A stretch of DNA of 64,000 nt from Caproicibacterium lactatifermentans (GCF_013315815.1 NZ_CP046051.1:1673501-1737500); one strand, 5' to 3'; shown: positions 8,208-17,676, numbered from the stretch's first letter. Program-made: numbers and translations. Notes: generated from the sequence alone by a model not told the origin.

Positions 8208-8236
8208 ATTGTACAGCAGGAAAGCCATTTTGTCAA
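8208..8236 (-). promoter_or_regulatory. promoter of the TPP-riboswitch operon
   Basis: Minus-strand TTGACA (8231-8236), 17 bases, TACAAT (8208-8213), about 12 bases before the aptamer. Confidence 0.85.
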
Positions 8237-8259
8237 ATCTTGTAGAAAAGGGACACCCG

Positions 8260-9648
8260 TTACTCCTTGTACTTTGCCGCTGCCGCCAGCAGGTCCCGCA
8301 GGATTGGTCCGGCAGAGTTAATGCCGAAAGAATCCGTGTGTTCCACAACCACTGCCGCAGCGTAAGGTGTGCTTTCATTGGATGAAAAAGCGACCATCCA
8401 GCCGTTATTCCCGCGGCCGCTGCCCAGTTCCGCTGTACCGGTCTTTGCGCACACGCTGTCGATGCCGTCAAAGGAATCATCACCGTAGGCAATCTTCACG
8501 TTGCCGCGCATATAGTTTTTCAACCGGCTGGCTACATCCGAGCTCATCAGCTGCTTGCCAGTCTTCACACTGCCAAACTTGTTTTTATCGGTCAGGTCAC
8601 CGCTGACGCCTTTAATCACGCGCAGTTCCTGCGGGGAACCACCGTTGGCGATTGCCCCTAATAGACGCACCATATAGCCGGGGCTGACCTGGTCCGTATA
8701 CTGTCCAGTGCCGGACCAGCCCAGCTGGTTTTTGCTTGCTTTACTCACATCATAGCTGCCCTTTGCTGCATTCAGTGTATCCACCGTATAACCAGAATTC
8801 ACACCGAGCGCATTGGCTGCAGCGGTCATTTTATCTTTGCCCATTTCCATGGCAAGCGTTGCAAACGTGACATTACAGGAATTTGCGAACGCGTGCTGGA
8901 AGTTTTGCGTACCATGCTGCTCGCGGTTTGTACAGGTAATATCGTTGCCCTCTACCTTAATGGCACCGTGGCAGGTAAACATGCGGCTGTCCAAATCCGG
9001 AATGTTTTGTATAGCAGCAGCTGCCGTTACAATCTTAAAAATAGAGCCAGGCGTCAGCTGGCCGGAAAGGACCTTATTGACATAAACACCGCTGTACTTG
9101 GAATTAGTTTGCAAATTACTGGGTGGGTCGGATGGGTCAAATGTAGGCGTACTGACCATGCACAAAATTTCACCGGTGCGCCAGTTGGTCAAAACCGCGG
9201 CACCCTTTCGTCCCGCAAGTGCATTGTATGCCAACTTGTTTAAACGGCTGTCCACAGTAAGGGAAATGGTGCCGCCCGTTTTGGAGGGGTGCACGTCCGT
9301 CAATCCAGTAACAATGTTATAACCAGTTAGTTCCGTTTTAAAGGCATTTTGTACACCGGTGGAGATGTTGCCGGCAGAGTCGCCTACCAAATGCAGCGTT
9401 GCCTTCCGCACTGTTTCACTGTCCGCATAGGTGCGCTTCCCGTTTTTGGTAGACACCAGTTTTACACCGTTGCGGTCCGCTACAGTGCCGTCCGCCACAG
9501 TAGAAGTGCCATTCAGATGCGCATTGTAAGGCTGCATGGCCCATTTGCTTCCCTGTGTGACATACTGGTACAAAAAGGTACACAGCCCCGCAGTAAACAA
9601 AAGCAGAAAAAAGAACAGAAACAAAGAACGCTTGCCGGTTGTTTTCAT
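8260..9648 (-). CDS. penicillin-binding protein, class B transpeptidase (PbpA/FtsI type)
   Basis: A 462-residue peptidoglycan transpeptidase. One N-terminal membrane anchor (LFLFFFLLLFTAGLCTFLY) precedes a short dimerisation region and the transpeptidase domain. All three active-site motifs are visible: S202xxK in GSIFK, S257-C-N, and K402-T-G in CAKTGTAELG. It follows the SEDS gene by two bases and has AGGAGG before the ATG at 9648, so the two form the usual SEDS-bPBP polymerase/crosslinker pair. The protein is shorter than a full FtsI, as in PbpA-type Clostridial and Actinobacterial forms. Confidence 0.9.
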   Translation of the reverse strand: MKTTGKRSLFLFFFLLLFTAGLCTFLYQYVTQGSKWAMQPYNAHLNGTSTVADGTVADRNGVKLVSTKNGKRTYADSETVRKATLHLVGDSAGNISTGVQNAFKTELTGYNIVTGLTDVHPSKTGGTISLTVDSRLNKLAYNALAGRKGAAVLTNWRTGEILCMVSTPTFDPSDPPSNLQTNSKYSGVYVNKVLSGQLTPGSIFKIVTAAAAIQNIPDLDSRMFTCHGAIKVEGNDITCTNREQHGTQNFQHAFANSCNVTFATLAMEMGKDKMTAAANALGVNSGYTVDTLNAAKGSYDVSKASKNQLGWSGTGQYTDQVSPGYMVRLLGAIANGGSPQELRVIKGVSGDLTDKNKFGSVKTGKQLMSSDVASRLKNYMRGNVKIAYGDDSFDGIDSVCAKTGTAELGSGRGNNGWMVAFSSNESTPYAAAVVVEHTDSFGINSAGPILRDLLAAAAKYKE

Positions 9649-9649
9649 G

Positions 9650-11413
9650 CTATCTTCGCCTCCTGACTGCATAGGTCCGCTCGTCGCTGGACTTAATAAA
9701 GGCCAGCGCACCCCATGTGGCCATCATGCTGCTGCCGCCTGCACTGATAAACGGAAGTGTCACACCGGTAAGCGGAATGATATCCGTGCTGCCGAAAATA
9801 TTCAGGCATGCCTGAAACAGCAGCATTCCGGCAGCAGCGCAGGCAGTAATGGAATAGAACGTGGAGCGGGAACGCGTCACGTCACTGCGCGCAAACAAAA
9901 TAAACAGCGCAATCACGCCCACAATAACAACGGACATCAACAGGCCCAATTCCTCATTGAGCATTCCGAAAACGAGGTCACTGGTGTTGGCCGCAATCGT
10001 GGTATAGCCTTTCAGCGGGCTGATGCCGCCGCCGAGACCGCCGTTGCCAATACCCACGCCGAACAGACCGCCGCTGGCGGAATAGGTCAGCACACGCGTC
10101 TGCTGCAAGCCCTTGTCATACAGATACGCCGGCTCCCAAATGTGGTGCCACACGGCAAACCGTTCTTTGACATGGCTAAACATTCCCAGCACGGTAATAA
10201 TGCCGACACCGGCCGCCGCAATACTCAGCACGATGGTGCGCACCGAACCGGAACGCATAAAAGCGATAATCAGAAACGTTGCAAAAAAGACAGCCGCGCC
10301 GCCGATATCTTTCTCCAGAACCAGGATACCCATGACACACACCAACAAGCCAATGAAACCAATCAGGTTTCGTTTGGTCTGCAAACGGTCCAGTGTAGCG
10401 GCACCAGAAAAGATAAATGCCAGTTTGACAAATTCACTGGGCTGCAGAGATATGCCCGCAAAGTAAATCCAGTTTTTTGAGCCGTTAACACTTCTGCCGA
10501 TAACCAGCGGCGCCGCCAACAACAATACGCCAAAAATGGCAATAGGAATCCGCCAGCGGTTCACGCGGTCCAAATCCTTCATAAACCAAATTAGAAAGGA
10601 AAACAGGAAAATGCCCGCTATCATCATTAGGACCTGCATATAAGCGGCATTCATGGTCGGATGAAACAGGGTAAGCTGTGTCGGTGCTGTCTGGGTCTTT
10701 GTCAATTTTTGACGCGTACCGCACAGCAGTGCAGTACCAATCCCGCACAAGGTAAACGCCAGCGTTTCCAACTCAAAGTTGACACGACCCAGTACATACC
10801 GGGAAACCATATAATAAATCCACTCGGTCATCAGGACCATAACCATAGGCAACAGCGGCAGCAGCGAAAACTGCTTGTCCGCAAAAAATGCCTGTACAAA
10901 ACACAGAAGCTGTATGACCACTCCCAGCGCCAACAGACCCGCCGGATGCGGCTTGTGCCGGGAAACGCGCCGCGGCGGTGCCACATTGGCATCCGTTACA
11001 CGGCGAAAAATCAGATTTGTGCGGCCAATGCCAATTAAATCGCCCGGTATCACCTTCACTGTGCCGCGGATACGCTGTCCATTTAAATAGGTTCCGCCTT
11101 TGGAGCCGGTATCCGTCAGCAGCCAGCCGCTTTCCCGCCGCATAAGGACCGCGTGGTCACGGCTAACTGCACTGTCTGTCAGCACAATGTCGCAGCTGGG
11201 GCTGCGGCCAAGGCTGTTTTCCCAGTACAGCACAGGAATATTCTTTCGGTTTTTCTGGTTTTCCAGAAAAACCACCGGCTCCTCACGGCGGCGTCCCGCC
11301 CGCATAGATGTGTAACAGCAAATTGCCAGAAACACCATCAGTATGGCTGCTACGCCGCGCAGCGCAAAGAAGACCGGTGTCAGTGTAGAAAGCAGCGCCG
11401 AAATATTCGACAC
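9650..11413 (-). CDS. FHA-domain SEDS-family protein (FtsW/RodA/SpoVE)
   Basis: A 587-residue fusion. An N-terminal transmembrane helix (about 17-37) leads to a cytoplasmic FHA domain (about 60-120; motifs LGRSPSCDIVL, SRDHAVL, GTYLNG), followed by a SEDS glycosyltransferase of about ten helices starting near residue 145. The SEDS signature SLQPSEFVKLAF is present near residue 330. FHA domains bind phosphothreonine, so polymerase activity is probably controlled by a Ser/Thr kinase. The start is GTG at 11413 with GGGAGG eight bases upstream. It pairs with the downstream PBP. Confidence 0.9.
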   Translation of the reverse strand: MSNISALLSTLTPVFFALRGVAAILMVFLAICCYTSMRAGRRREEPVVFLENQKNRKNIPVLYWENSLGRSPSCDIVLTDSAVSRDHAVLMRRESGWLLTDTGSKGGTYLNGQRIRGTVKVIPGDLIGIGRTNLIFRRVTDANVAPPRRVSRHKPHPAGLLALGVVIQLLCFVQAFFADKQFSLLPLLPMVMVLMTEWIYYMVSRYVLGRVNFELETLAFTLCGIGTALLCGTRQKLTKTQTAPTQLTLFHPTMNAAYMQVLMMIAGIFLFSFLIWFMKDLDRVNRWRIPIAIFGVLLLAAPLVIGRSVNGSKNWIYFAGISLQPSEFVKLAFIFSGAATLDRLQTKRNLIGFIGLLVCVMGILVLEKDIGGAAVFFATFLIIAFMRSGSVRTIVLSIAAAGVGIITVLGMFSHVKERFAVWHHIWEPAYLYDKGLQQTRVLTYSASGGLFGVGIGNGGLGGGISPLKGYTTIAANTSDLVFGMLNEELGLLMSVVIVGVIALFILFARSDVTRSRSTFYSITACAAAGMLLFQACLNIFGSTDIIPLTGVTLPFISAGGSSMMATWGALAFIKSSDERTYAVRRRR

Positions 11414-11461
11414 ATGCGCACCTCCCTGTATCGTTCGTTTTCATTTGTTCTTTAGGTTCCT

Positions 11462-11530
11462 TGTGAAAAAAGAAAAGACAGCAAAAAATCAAGAAGCGGT
11501 GCCTCTTGATTTTCATGATGCTGTCTTTTC
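11462..11530 (-). terminator. terminator after the pyridoxal kinase gene
   Basis: Nested inverted repeats: outer AAAAGACAGC/GCTGTCTTTT and inner AATCAAGAAGC/GCCTCTTGATT. On the minus strand they are followed by TTTTCTTTTTT. Confidence 0.75.
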
Positions 11531-11581
11531 AGTATACCCTTTTTCACTTGGTTTGTAAAGAAAAAGCACGGGCTGTAAACG

Positions 11582-12433
11582 CTACAATTCCAGCTCCTGC
11601 ATCAGTGTCGGCAGACACGGTTCAAAGCGCACACCCCACAGCGGATTTGTGCCCGCCTCATGTGTGCGCCGGACAGCGGCAGCCGTAAAGTCCACTGCCA
11701 GCTGCAGTGCACTGCGCAGATGCTTCTGGTGCAGCAGTGCCCCCAGCAAAACCGCGGCGAACAGGTCGCCTGTTCCCTGATAGCTGCCCGCGATACGCGG
11801 CCGAAACGCATAGCTGACTTCCCCCGAAGTGCGGTCATATCCCGCCGCACCTATTAGTTCCGGCGAAAACCACACGCCGGTCAACACTGCCACGCGCGGA
11901 CCCAGTCCTGTCAAGCGGTGCAAAACAGATTCCACATACTGACGCGTACAGGGACCCTCCCGATACGGCTCTCCCAACAGCATCGCCGCCTCTGTACGGT
12001 TCGGCACCACCACATCCGCCTGCCGGCATAGTTTTTCGGTACCAGCCGCCATTTTCTGCGTATATGTATCATATAAGCGTCCATCGTCAGCCATTGCCGG
12101 GTCCACCAAAACCAGTGTATCCTTCTGACGAAACTGCTGCAGGAACTCCTGTACCACTGCAATTTGTTCCGCACTGCCTAAAAATCCTGTATAGATACTG
12201 TCAAACGGAATATGCAGCTCTTTCCACTGACGCAAAAAGCCGTGCATCTCCGGCGTAAGGTCACGCATCGTTACGTCCGGCAATCCACCCGTATGGGAGG
12301 ACAGCACTGCTGTGGGCAAACAACAGACTTCATGCCCCATGCAGCTGAGCACCGGCAGAATAACACTGAGGGAACATTTGCCGAAACCGGACAGATCGTG
12401 AATAGCCGCTACTCTTTTTTGTTCTGAAAACAT
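11582..12433 (-). CDS. pdxK: pyridoxal/pyridoxamine kinase
   Basis: A 283-residue ribokinase-fold kinase that phosphorylates B6 vitamers for PLP salvage. Recognisable parts are the N-terminal AAIHDLSGFGKCSL, LPTAVLSSHTGG near residue 40, VDPAMADDG near residue 110, VVPNRTEA near residue 138, and the anion-hole motif GTGDLFAA near residue 220. The ATG at 12433 has GAGGTGAG upstream. It stands alone with its own terminator. Confidence 0.9.
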   Translation of the reverse strand: MFSEQKRVAAIHDLSGFGKCSLSVILPVLSCMGHEVCCLPTAVLSSHTGGLPDVTMRDLTPEMHGFLRQWKELHIPFDSIYTGFLGSAEQIAVVQEFLQQFRQKDTLVLVDPAMADDGRLYDTYTQKMAAGTEKLCRQADVVVPNRTEAAMLLGEPYREGPCTRQYVESVLHRLTGLGPRVAVLTGVWFSPELIGAAGYDRTSGEVSYAFRPRIAGSYQGTGDLFAAVLLGALLHQKHLRSALQLAVDFTAAAVRRTHEAGTNPLWGVRFEPCLPTLMQELEL

Positions 12434-12537
12434 TTTCTCACCTCAAACCGTTTTTACAGAACATAGTACCACCCTGTTACAGCGAAATGAAGAAAAACCT
12501 GTCGCAGAAACTGCCTTTTTCTCACAGCCAGCAGATT

Positions 12538-12966
12538 TTATGCCTTGGGCGGCATTTGGCGCAGATGGTCCAAATAGCCCTGCAAAATAATGGTTGCCGC
12601 GACCGCATCCACAACGGATTTCCGTTTTTTCCCGCGGACGTTGCTCTCATTCAAATACCCATGTGCCGTAATGGTTGTGCCGCGCTCGTCCCACAAAGTG
12701 ACCGGCACACCTGCCGCCGTCTGCAGCTTTTCGGCAAATTCGCGGGCACCCTGCGCGCTGGCACCCTCGGTTCCGTCCATATTGCGCGGCAGGCCAACAA
12801 CCACCTGCTGCACACGGTTTTCCTGGATTCTGCTGACAATGCGCAGCAGCAGTTTATCCCAGTTATAGGAAGGCTCCACCCCCAGCGGAGAAGCCAAGAA
12901 ACAGCTTTCATCACTCAGGGCAAGCCCCGTGCGGGCATGACCGAGGTCGACGCCGAGAATTCTCAT
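12538..12966 (-). CDS. ruvX: Holliday junction resolvase-like RuvX (YqgF)
   Basis: A 142-residue RNase H-fold protein linked to pre-16S rRNA maturation and junction resolution. Catalytic Asp7 lies in RILGVDLGHARTG, VVVGLPRNMDG is near residue 60, and LWDERGTTI carries the later acidic residue. Length fits the family. It overlaps the upstream phosphatase gene by 4 bases (ATGA). Confidence 0.92.
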   Translation of the reverse strand: MRILGVDLGHARTGLALSDESCFLASPLGVEPSYNWDKLLLRIVSRIQENRVQQVVVGLPRNMDGTEGASAQGAREFAEKLQTAAGVPVTLWDERGTTITAHGYLNESNVRGKKRKSVVDAVAATIILQGYLDHLRQMPPKA

Positions 12967-13634
12967 GCTCGTTTCTGCCCCCAGCCCATTTTTTTCATAA
13001 CAGACATATCCTGCCCCAAATGTGCCGCGTCACCCATGCGCAGGACTTTGCAGCTGCCGTCATCGGCAAAAGTTACTTCCGAAATGGAGGTGTTGTCACA
13101 CAGCGGCACCATGTCAATTTTAGAAAGCGGCAAACCCAGTGCCCTGCAGAAAAAGCACCGCAGCGCACAGCCGTGTGTGGCGATACATACCGTCACTTTC
13201 TGATTTGGTACATTTCCTTTTTTTATGATTCTCTGAACGCCGTTCCAGACACGGTCCTGTACCTGTTGGATATTCTCGCCGCCGGGCGCCTGAAAGTCGG
13301 CCAGATGATTCTGCCATGCGTCCGCTTCTTTCGGAAATCGAACGGGCAGTTCGCTCCACTTCAGGCCTTCCATACCGCCCACATCAATCTCCAGCAGGCT
13401 GCTGTCCGTATACAGCGGTACATGATGGTACTGATTGATAGCTTCAGCCGTTAGGCATGCACGTTTCAGCGGGCTTGTGTACATGGTCTGAAATGGCACA
13501 TTACGCAGCCGAACCGAAACCGCCTCCAACTGGCGGCGGCCGAGGTCCGTAATGTCACTGTCTCCACGGCCCTGGTAAACGCCGTCCACATTTCCGCGGG
13601 CCGCACAGTGACGCACCAGATAAAGGTCTACCAA
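12963..13634 (-). CDS. histidine phosphatase family protein
   Basis: A 223-residue member of the phosphoglycerate mutase-like superfamily. The N-terminal phosphate-binding motif is LVRHCAARGN, where the usual RHG is RHC but the catalytic His is kept. GRGDSDITDLGRRQL, TSPLKRACLTAEAI and CIATHGCALRC (second His) follow. The substrate cannot be told from sequence. The TTG start at 13634 overlaps pyrD by seven bases. Confidence 0.85.
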   Translation of the reverse strand: MVDLYLVRHCAARGNVDGVYQGRGDSDITDLGRRQLEAVSVRLRNVPFQTMYTSPLKRACLTAEAINQYHHVPLYTDSSLLEIDVGGMEGLKWSELPVRFPKEADAWQNHLADFQAPGGENIQQVQDRVWNGVQRIIKKGNVPNQKVTVCIATHGCALRCFFCRALGLPLSKIDMVPLCDNTSISEVTFADDGSCKVLRMGDAAHLGQDMSVMKKMGWGQKRA

Positions 13635-14539
13635 GGGCGCACACCCCCCGTCAGTTCTGTTACATTTGCAATGGAATGATTATTCAAATACTCTTCAAGA
13701 CCTTTCAGGATTTTAACCGGCGCATAGGGGTCCGTGAAGAAAGCGGTACCGACCTGAAACGCCGACGCACCCGCCAGCATCATCTCCACAGCATCCTGCC
13801 AGCAGGAAATTCCACCCAATCCAACGACTGGTATCTTTACACGGCGGGCTGTCTGCCAAACCATTCGCACTGCCACCGGAAATACCGCCGGGCCGGAAAG
13901 GCCGCCGGTGTTATTGTGCAGGACTGGACGCCGTGTACGAATATCAATGCGCATACCCGTCAGTGTGTTAATCAGTGAAACAGCATCGGCACCAGCCGCC
14001 TCTGCCGCCGCCGCATTTTCGGAAATGTCCGCTACATTGGGAGAAAGTTTCACCATCAGTGGCTTTTTGCAGTGCTTTCTTACCTGCGCCGTAATGTTTT
14101 CCACCCCTTCACAGGTAACGCCAAACTGTACGCCCCCTGCCTTTACATTCGGGCAGGAAATATTCAGTTCTATCATATCAACGATAGAGTCGCTCAGCCG
14201 CTCCGCCATGTCGCAGTAATCTTCAGGTGTTCTGCCGGCAATATTGGCAATCACCACGGTTCCCTGCTGTTTCAGCCACGGCAGGTCCTCCCGCAGGAAA
14301 TGTTCCACGCCGGGATTCTGCAGGCCAACCGAGTTAAGAATGCCCGATGGTGTTTCCGCAATGCGCGGCGGTGGATTGCCCGGCCGCTCCTCCAGTGTAA
14401 TGCCTTTGCAGGAAATGCCGCCCAACACAGAAAGCGGGTAAAACTGTGCATATTCCCGACCGAATCCGACGGTGCCGCTGGCGCCAATCAGTGGATTGGC
14501 AAACGGAACGCCGGCAATGTTCACTCGCATATCCGCCAT
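13628..14539 (-). CDS. pyrD: dihydroorotate dehydrogenase, catalytic subunit (class 1B)
   Basis: A 303-residue FMN TIM-barrel enzyme oxidising dihydroorotate to orotate. ANPLIGASGTVGFG opens the barrel, ELNISCPNVKAGG carries the active-site Cys loop, and VVGLGGIS plus AFQVGTAFF form the FMN phosphate site. Its neighbour PyrK makes it the NAD-linked class 1B heterotetramer. I start at the ATG at 14539 (TAATG overlap with pyrK, GGGGGTG upstream) rather than further upstream. Confidence 0.92.
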   Translation of the reverse strand: MADMRVNIAGVPFANPLIGASGTVGFGREYAQFYPLSVLGGISCKGITLEERPGNPPPRIAETPSGILNSVGLQNPGVEHFLREDLPWLKQQGTVVIANIAGRTPEDYCDMAERLSDSIVDMIELNISCPNVKAGGVQFGVTCEGVENITAQVRKHCKKPLMVKLSPNVADISENAAAAEAAGADAVSLINTLTGMRIDIRTRRPVLHNNTGGLSGPAVFPVAVRMVWQTARRVKIPVVGLGGISCWQDAVEMMLAGASAFQVGTAFFTDPYAPVKILKGLEEYLNNHSIANVTELTGGVRPW

Positions 14540-15309
14540 TACTGCACCCCCTGTTCCCAAGCAATCCGGCTTGCTGGAAAGACCGGCCCATCCTTACAGA
14601 CATGGCCGTAATACTGGCTGCCGTCCGGCCTGTACAGCGCCGTGGCACAGCCCAAACACGCGCCGACGCCGCACGCCATGCGCTGTTCCATAGAAACCCA
14701 GCACGGCACTTTTCGCTCGGCACACAGTGCCGCCACGGCCCGCAGCATGGGCAGCGGCCCGCAGGCACAGCACACATCAAAGGAAAGTGTCTGCAGTACG
14801 CCCGTTACCAGGCCGTGAAAGCCGGCGCTGCCGTCATCGGTAGCAAGGTGCACTCGGCACCCGGCCGCTGTGAAATCGTCCGCCAGAATAACCGCCTCTC
14901 GGCTGCGGAAACCCAGCACCGCTGTTTTCTCACCGGAAAAGGCTGTTGCCGCGCCCAGCAGCGGCGGCACCCCAATGCCTCCGCCGACAAAGACTGCACG
15001 CTTTTCGGCCATCTGCTGCGGGAAGCCATTCCCCAGTGGCGCCAAAATATCCAAACTGTCCCCCGGCCGTACTTCAGAAAGCTGCTGCGTTCCTTCCCCG
15101 CGTACCTGCACAACAAAGCGAAGGGTATCCGGCCCAATGCCGCAGATAGAAATAGGACGGCGCAGAACTTTTCCGGGAATACGAATTTGTGCGAACTGCC
15201 CCGCTTTTGCAAGCGGCGCCAGCTTTGGTGCCGACACTGTCAGGCTGAAAATATCCGCTGTCAGCTGCTGCCGTGCCAAAACCGGACAAATTTCAATATC
15301 GTATTTCAT
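14539..15309 (-). CDS. pyrK: dihydroorotate dehydrogenase electron transfer subunit
   Basis: A 256-residue ferredoxin-reductase-like subunit passing electrons from PyrD to NAD. RRPISICGI marks FAD binding, FVGGGIGVPPLL the nucleotide site, and the C-terminal cysteines in ACGVGACLGCA plus HVCKDGPVF ligate the 2Fe-2S cluster. It overlaps pyrF by 4 bases and pyrD by one. Confidence 0.93.
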   Translation of the reverse strand: MKYDIEICPVLARQQLTADIFSLTVSAPKLAPLAKAGQFAQIRIPGKVLRRPISICGIGPDTLRFVVQVRGEGTQQLSEVRPGDSLDILAPLGNGFPQQMAEKRAVFVGGGIGVPPLLGAATAFSGEKTAVLGFRSREAVILADDFTAAGCRVHLATDDGSAGFHGLVTGVLQTLSFDVCCACGPLPMLRAVAALCAERKVPCWVSMEQRMACGVGACLGCATALYRPDGSQYYGHVCKDGPVFPASRIAWEQGVQ

Positions 15310-16229
15310 CGGATTCCTCCAATTTCCGAAACGATGTCGTCACGCATGCGCACCGCTTCTTTCGCCGCGGCTGCAGCATAGTCGCGTTCGTCCGCACCGG
15401 TTTTCTGCCATGCCGTTAAAATACTGCGGGAGGCGTTGACAACTGCGCCCAATCCGCGTTCATCAAAGGCAGGCGCCACATCTTTGGCACCGCCGCCTTG
15501 CGCTCCGTAGCCCGGCACTAAGAAAAAGGTATGCGGCAGTGCCCGGCGCAATTCCGCCAACTGCGCTGGATAGGTAGCACCGACTACGGCGCCAACGCGG
15601 CTGTAGCCGTATTCACCTCGGGTATCTGCCCCCCACTGCTCACACAAACCGCCAACCGTCGCGTAAAGCGTCTTTCCGTCCGCAAACGTGCGGTCCTGTA
15701 GTTCGCCGGACGAGGGGTTACTGGTTTTGACTAACACAAATGCAGAACGGTCATACCGTTTGCATACCGGCAGCAGCGGCTCAATGCCGTCCGCTCCCAA
15801 ATAAGGGTTAACGGTCAGCGCGTCCCCCGCAAATGCCGGCAATGCCTGCCCGGCTACTTCGGTTGTACCCAAATGTGCCTGTGCATAGGCCTGCATGGTG
15901 GTGCCGATGTCATTGCGTTTGCCGTCCAGAATGACATACAGGCCTTTCTCCTGTGCGTAGCGGATGGTGGCCTCCAATGTGCGCATTCCCTGCCAGCCGA
16001 ACTGCTCATAATAGGCACACTGCGGCTTGACCGCCGGCACAATGGATGCCAGTGCGTCAATGATGCCTTTATTAAATTGCAGAACCGCGGCCGCGGCACC
16101 TTCCAGAGTCTTGCCGTACTGGCTGTAGGCCGCATTCAGCATGGATTGCGGGATATAGGACAGCTTCGGGTCCAGCCCAGCAACTGTCGGGTTCTTTTTT
16201 GCACGGATTGCTTCAATGAGTCTGTCCAT
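15306..16229 (-). CDS. pyrF: orotidine 5'-phosphate decarboxylase (type 2)
   Basis: A 307-residue TIM-barrel enzyme making UMP from OMP. The longer length and motifs such as GLDPKLSYIP, VILDGKRNDIGTT (catalytic Lys/Asp) and TVNPYLGADGIEPLL identify the type 2 family. ATG at 16229 has AAGGAGC upstream. It sits between pyrC and pyrK. Confidence 0.93.
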   Translation of the reverse strand: MDRLIEAIRAKKNPTVAGLDPKLSYIPQSMLNAAYSQYGKTLEGAAAAVLQFNKGIIDALASIVPAVKPQCAYYEQFGWQGMRTLEATIRYAQEKGLYVILDGKRNDIGTTMQAYAQAHLGTTEVAGQALPAFAGDALTVNPYLGADGIEPLLPVCKRYDRSAFVLVKTSNPSSGELQDRTFADGKTLYATVGGLCEQWGADTRGEYGYSRVGAVVGATYPAQLAELRRALPHTFFLVPGYGAQGGGAKDVAPAFDERGLGAVVNASRSILTAWQKTGADERDYAAAAAKEAVRMRDDIVSEIGGIR

Positions 16230-16276
16230 GAGTAGCTCCTTATAATTTGTATTTGAATGATATCAAAATCGTTTCA

Positions 16277-17557
16277 TTATGGATTTTTCCCGTCCTGATA
16301 CACCAATTTTCCTGCACAGTAGGTACGCTTGACACGGCCGCACAGATTTCTACCCTTGAAAACGGCATTTTTGCTTTTGCCGTGCATCTTTTCGGGGTCC
16401 ACTATCCAGTGCTCTTTTGGGTCAAATAGTACAATATCCGCCGCCGAACCGGAAAGCAGCCCTCCGTATGGCAGCCGCAGCAGTTTTGCCGGCGCAGCGC
16501 TCATTTTGTACAAAAGCTGATTCAAAGTAAGATGTCCGGGCTTTACTAAATAGGTAATGCCCGCCGCCAAACTGGTTTCCATGCCGATAACGCCGTTGGG
16601 CGCCATAAAGAAGTCCCCCTTGTCATACGGCGTATGCGGTGCGTGGTCCGTTGCAATGACGTCAATGGTGCCGTCCTTTAGCCCCGCAATAACGGCGCGG
16701 CGGTCCTTTTCCGTACGGAGCGGCGGACTCATGCGCAGGTCGGCATCCTTGCCGCGCAGGGCTTCCTCTGTTAGCGCGAAATAGTGCGGCGCCGTTTCAC
16801 AGGTAACTTTTACGCCGCGCTTTTTCGCGGCACGGATAAGTTCCACACTGTGCTGGCTGCTGACATGGCAGATATGCACAGGTACCCCTAATGCCTCCGC
16901 CAGCGCCAGTTCCCGTGCAATGCCGCATTCCTCTGCGGCCGCAGGAGCACCCGGCACATCCAGTTCCCGGCTGACTTTTCCCTCATTCATAATACCGTCC
17001 GCTGTCAGTTCCGGCACTTCACAGTGGGAAACGACTGGCAGCCCAAGGTCGGCCGCCTCTTTCATGGCTTCTGCCATCAGGTGAGAATTTTCCACCGGAC
17101 GGCCGTCGTCCGACAGCGCCGTTACGCCGGCCTCTTTCAGCGCCTTTAAGTCAGTGCGTTCTTTCCCGTGCAAACCAACTGTCAAGGCACCTGCCACGCG
17201 CACACGGGCACTGGCATTGCGGGCTTTTCGCAAAATATAGGCCACCGTATCCGGCTCATCTACTGCCGGACTGGTATTCGGCATACACAAAAGAGTGGTG
17301 ACACCACCGGCCGCCGCGGCACGGCAGCCGGTAACAATGTCCTCCTTTTCTGTATAGCCCGGGTCCCGCAGGTGAACATGCATATCCACCAGTCCCGGCG
17401 CAGCAACCAGACCGGTGCAGTCCACCGTTTCAGCATCTGTCACGTCAATATGCCCGCCGGCACCGATAATGCACCCATGCTCCAGCAGCAGGTCACCTGT
17501 CTGCGGAGATGGGCGTTCCGGGTCAGCAAGGCTCGCGTTTTTCAGCAAGATCTTCAT
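16277..17557 (-). CDS. pyrC: dihydroorotase
   Basis: A 426-residue amidohydrolase. Metal ligands lie in DMHVHLRDPGYTEKED, VVSHCEVPEL, HICHVSSQHS and ATDHAPHTPYDKG. It closes carbamoyl-aspartate to dihydroorotate. It is first in the pyrCFKD operon; AAGGAGGA lies before the ATG. A -10 TATAAT is visible at 17587-17592 with a poor -35. I see no PyrR-type leader in the 137 bases upstream, so how the operon senses pyrimidines is unclear. Confidence 0.93.
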   Translation of the reverse strand: MKILLKNASLADPERPSPQTGDLLLEHGCIIGAGGHIDVTDAETVDCTGLVAAPGLVDMHVHLRDPGYTEKEDIVTGCRAAAAGGVTTLLCMPNTSPAVDEPDTVAYILRKARNASARVRVAGALTVGLHGKERTDLKALKEAGVTALSDDGRPVENSHLMAEAMKEAADLGLPVVSHCEVPELTADGIMNEGKVSRELDVPGAPAAAEECGIARELALAEALGVPVHICHVSSQHSVELIRAAKKRGVKVTCETAPHYFALTEEALRGKDADLRMSPPLRTEKDRRAVIAGLKDGTIDVIATDHAPHTPYDKGDFFMAPNGVIGMETSLAAGITYLVKPGHLTLNQLLYKMSAAPAKLLRLPYGGLLSGSAADIVLFDPKEHWIVDPEKMHGKSKNAVFKGRNLCGRVKRTYCAGKLVYQDGKNP

Positions 17558-17631
17558 GCCAGGTCCTCCTTCATTTTCTGTTCAGTATTATACAATATTT
17601 TGCGGGAAATGGACAGACCTTTCCCAGAAAG

Positions 17632-17676
17632 AAAGGAACGGGCTGCGGCAGGGTATTTCCTGCGCAGCCCGTTCCT
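17632..17676 (-). terminator. terminator after serA
   Basis: Strong hairpin AGGAACGGGCTGCG...CGCAGCCCGTTCCT. On the minus strand it is followed by TTCTTTCT. It separates serCA from the pyr operon. Confidence 0.8.

Noticed and set aside
9536..10480. Plus-strand frame of 314 codons over the SEDS gene
   Set aside because: Antisense to conserved membrane segments; composition is rich in Gln, His and Asn as expected of a shadow.
14446..15381. Plus-strand frame of 311 codons over pyrD/pyrK
   Set aside because: It is antisense to clearly recognised enzymes and shows no domain.
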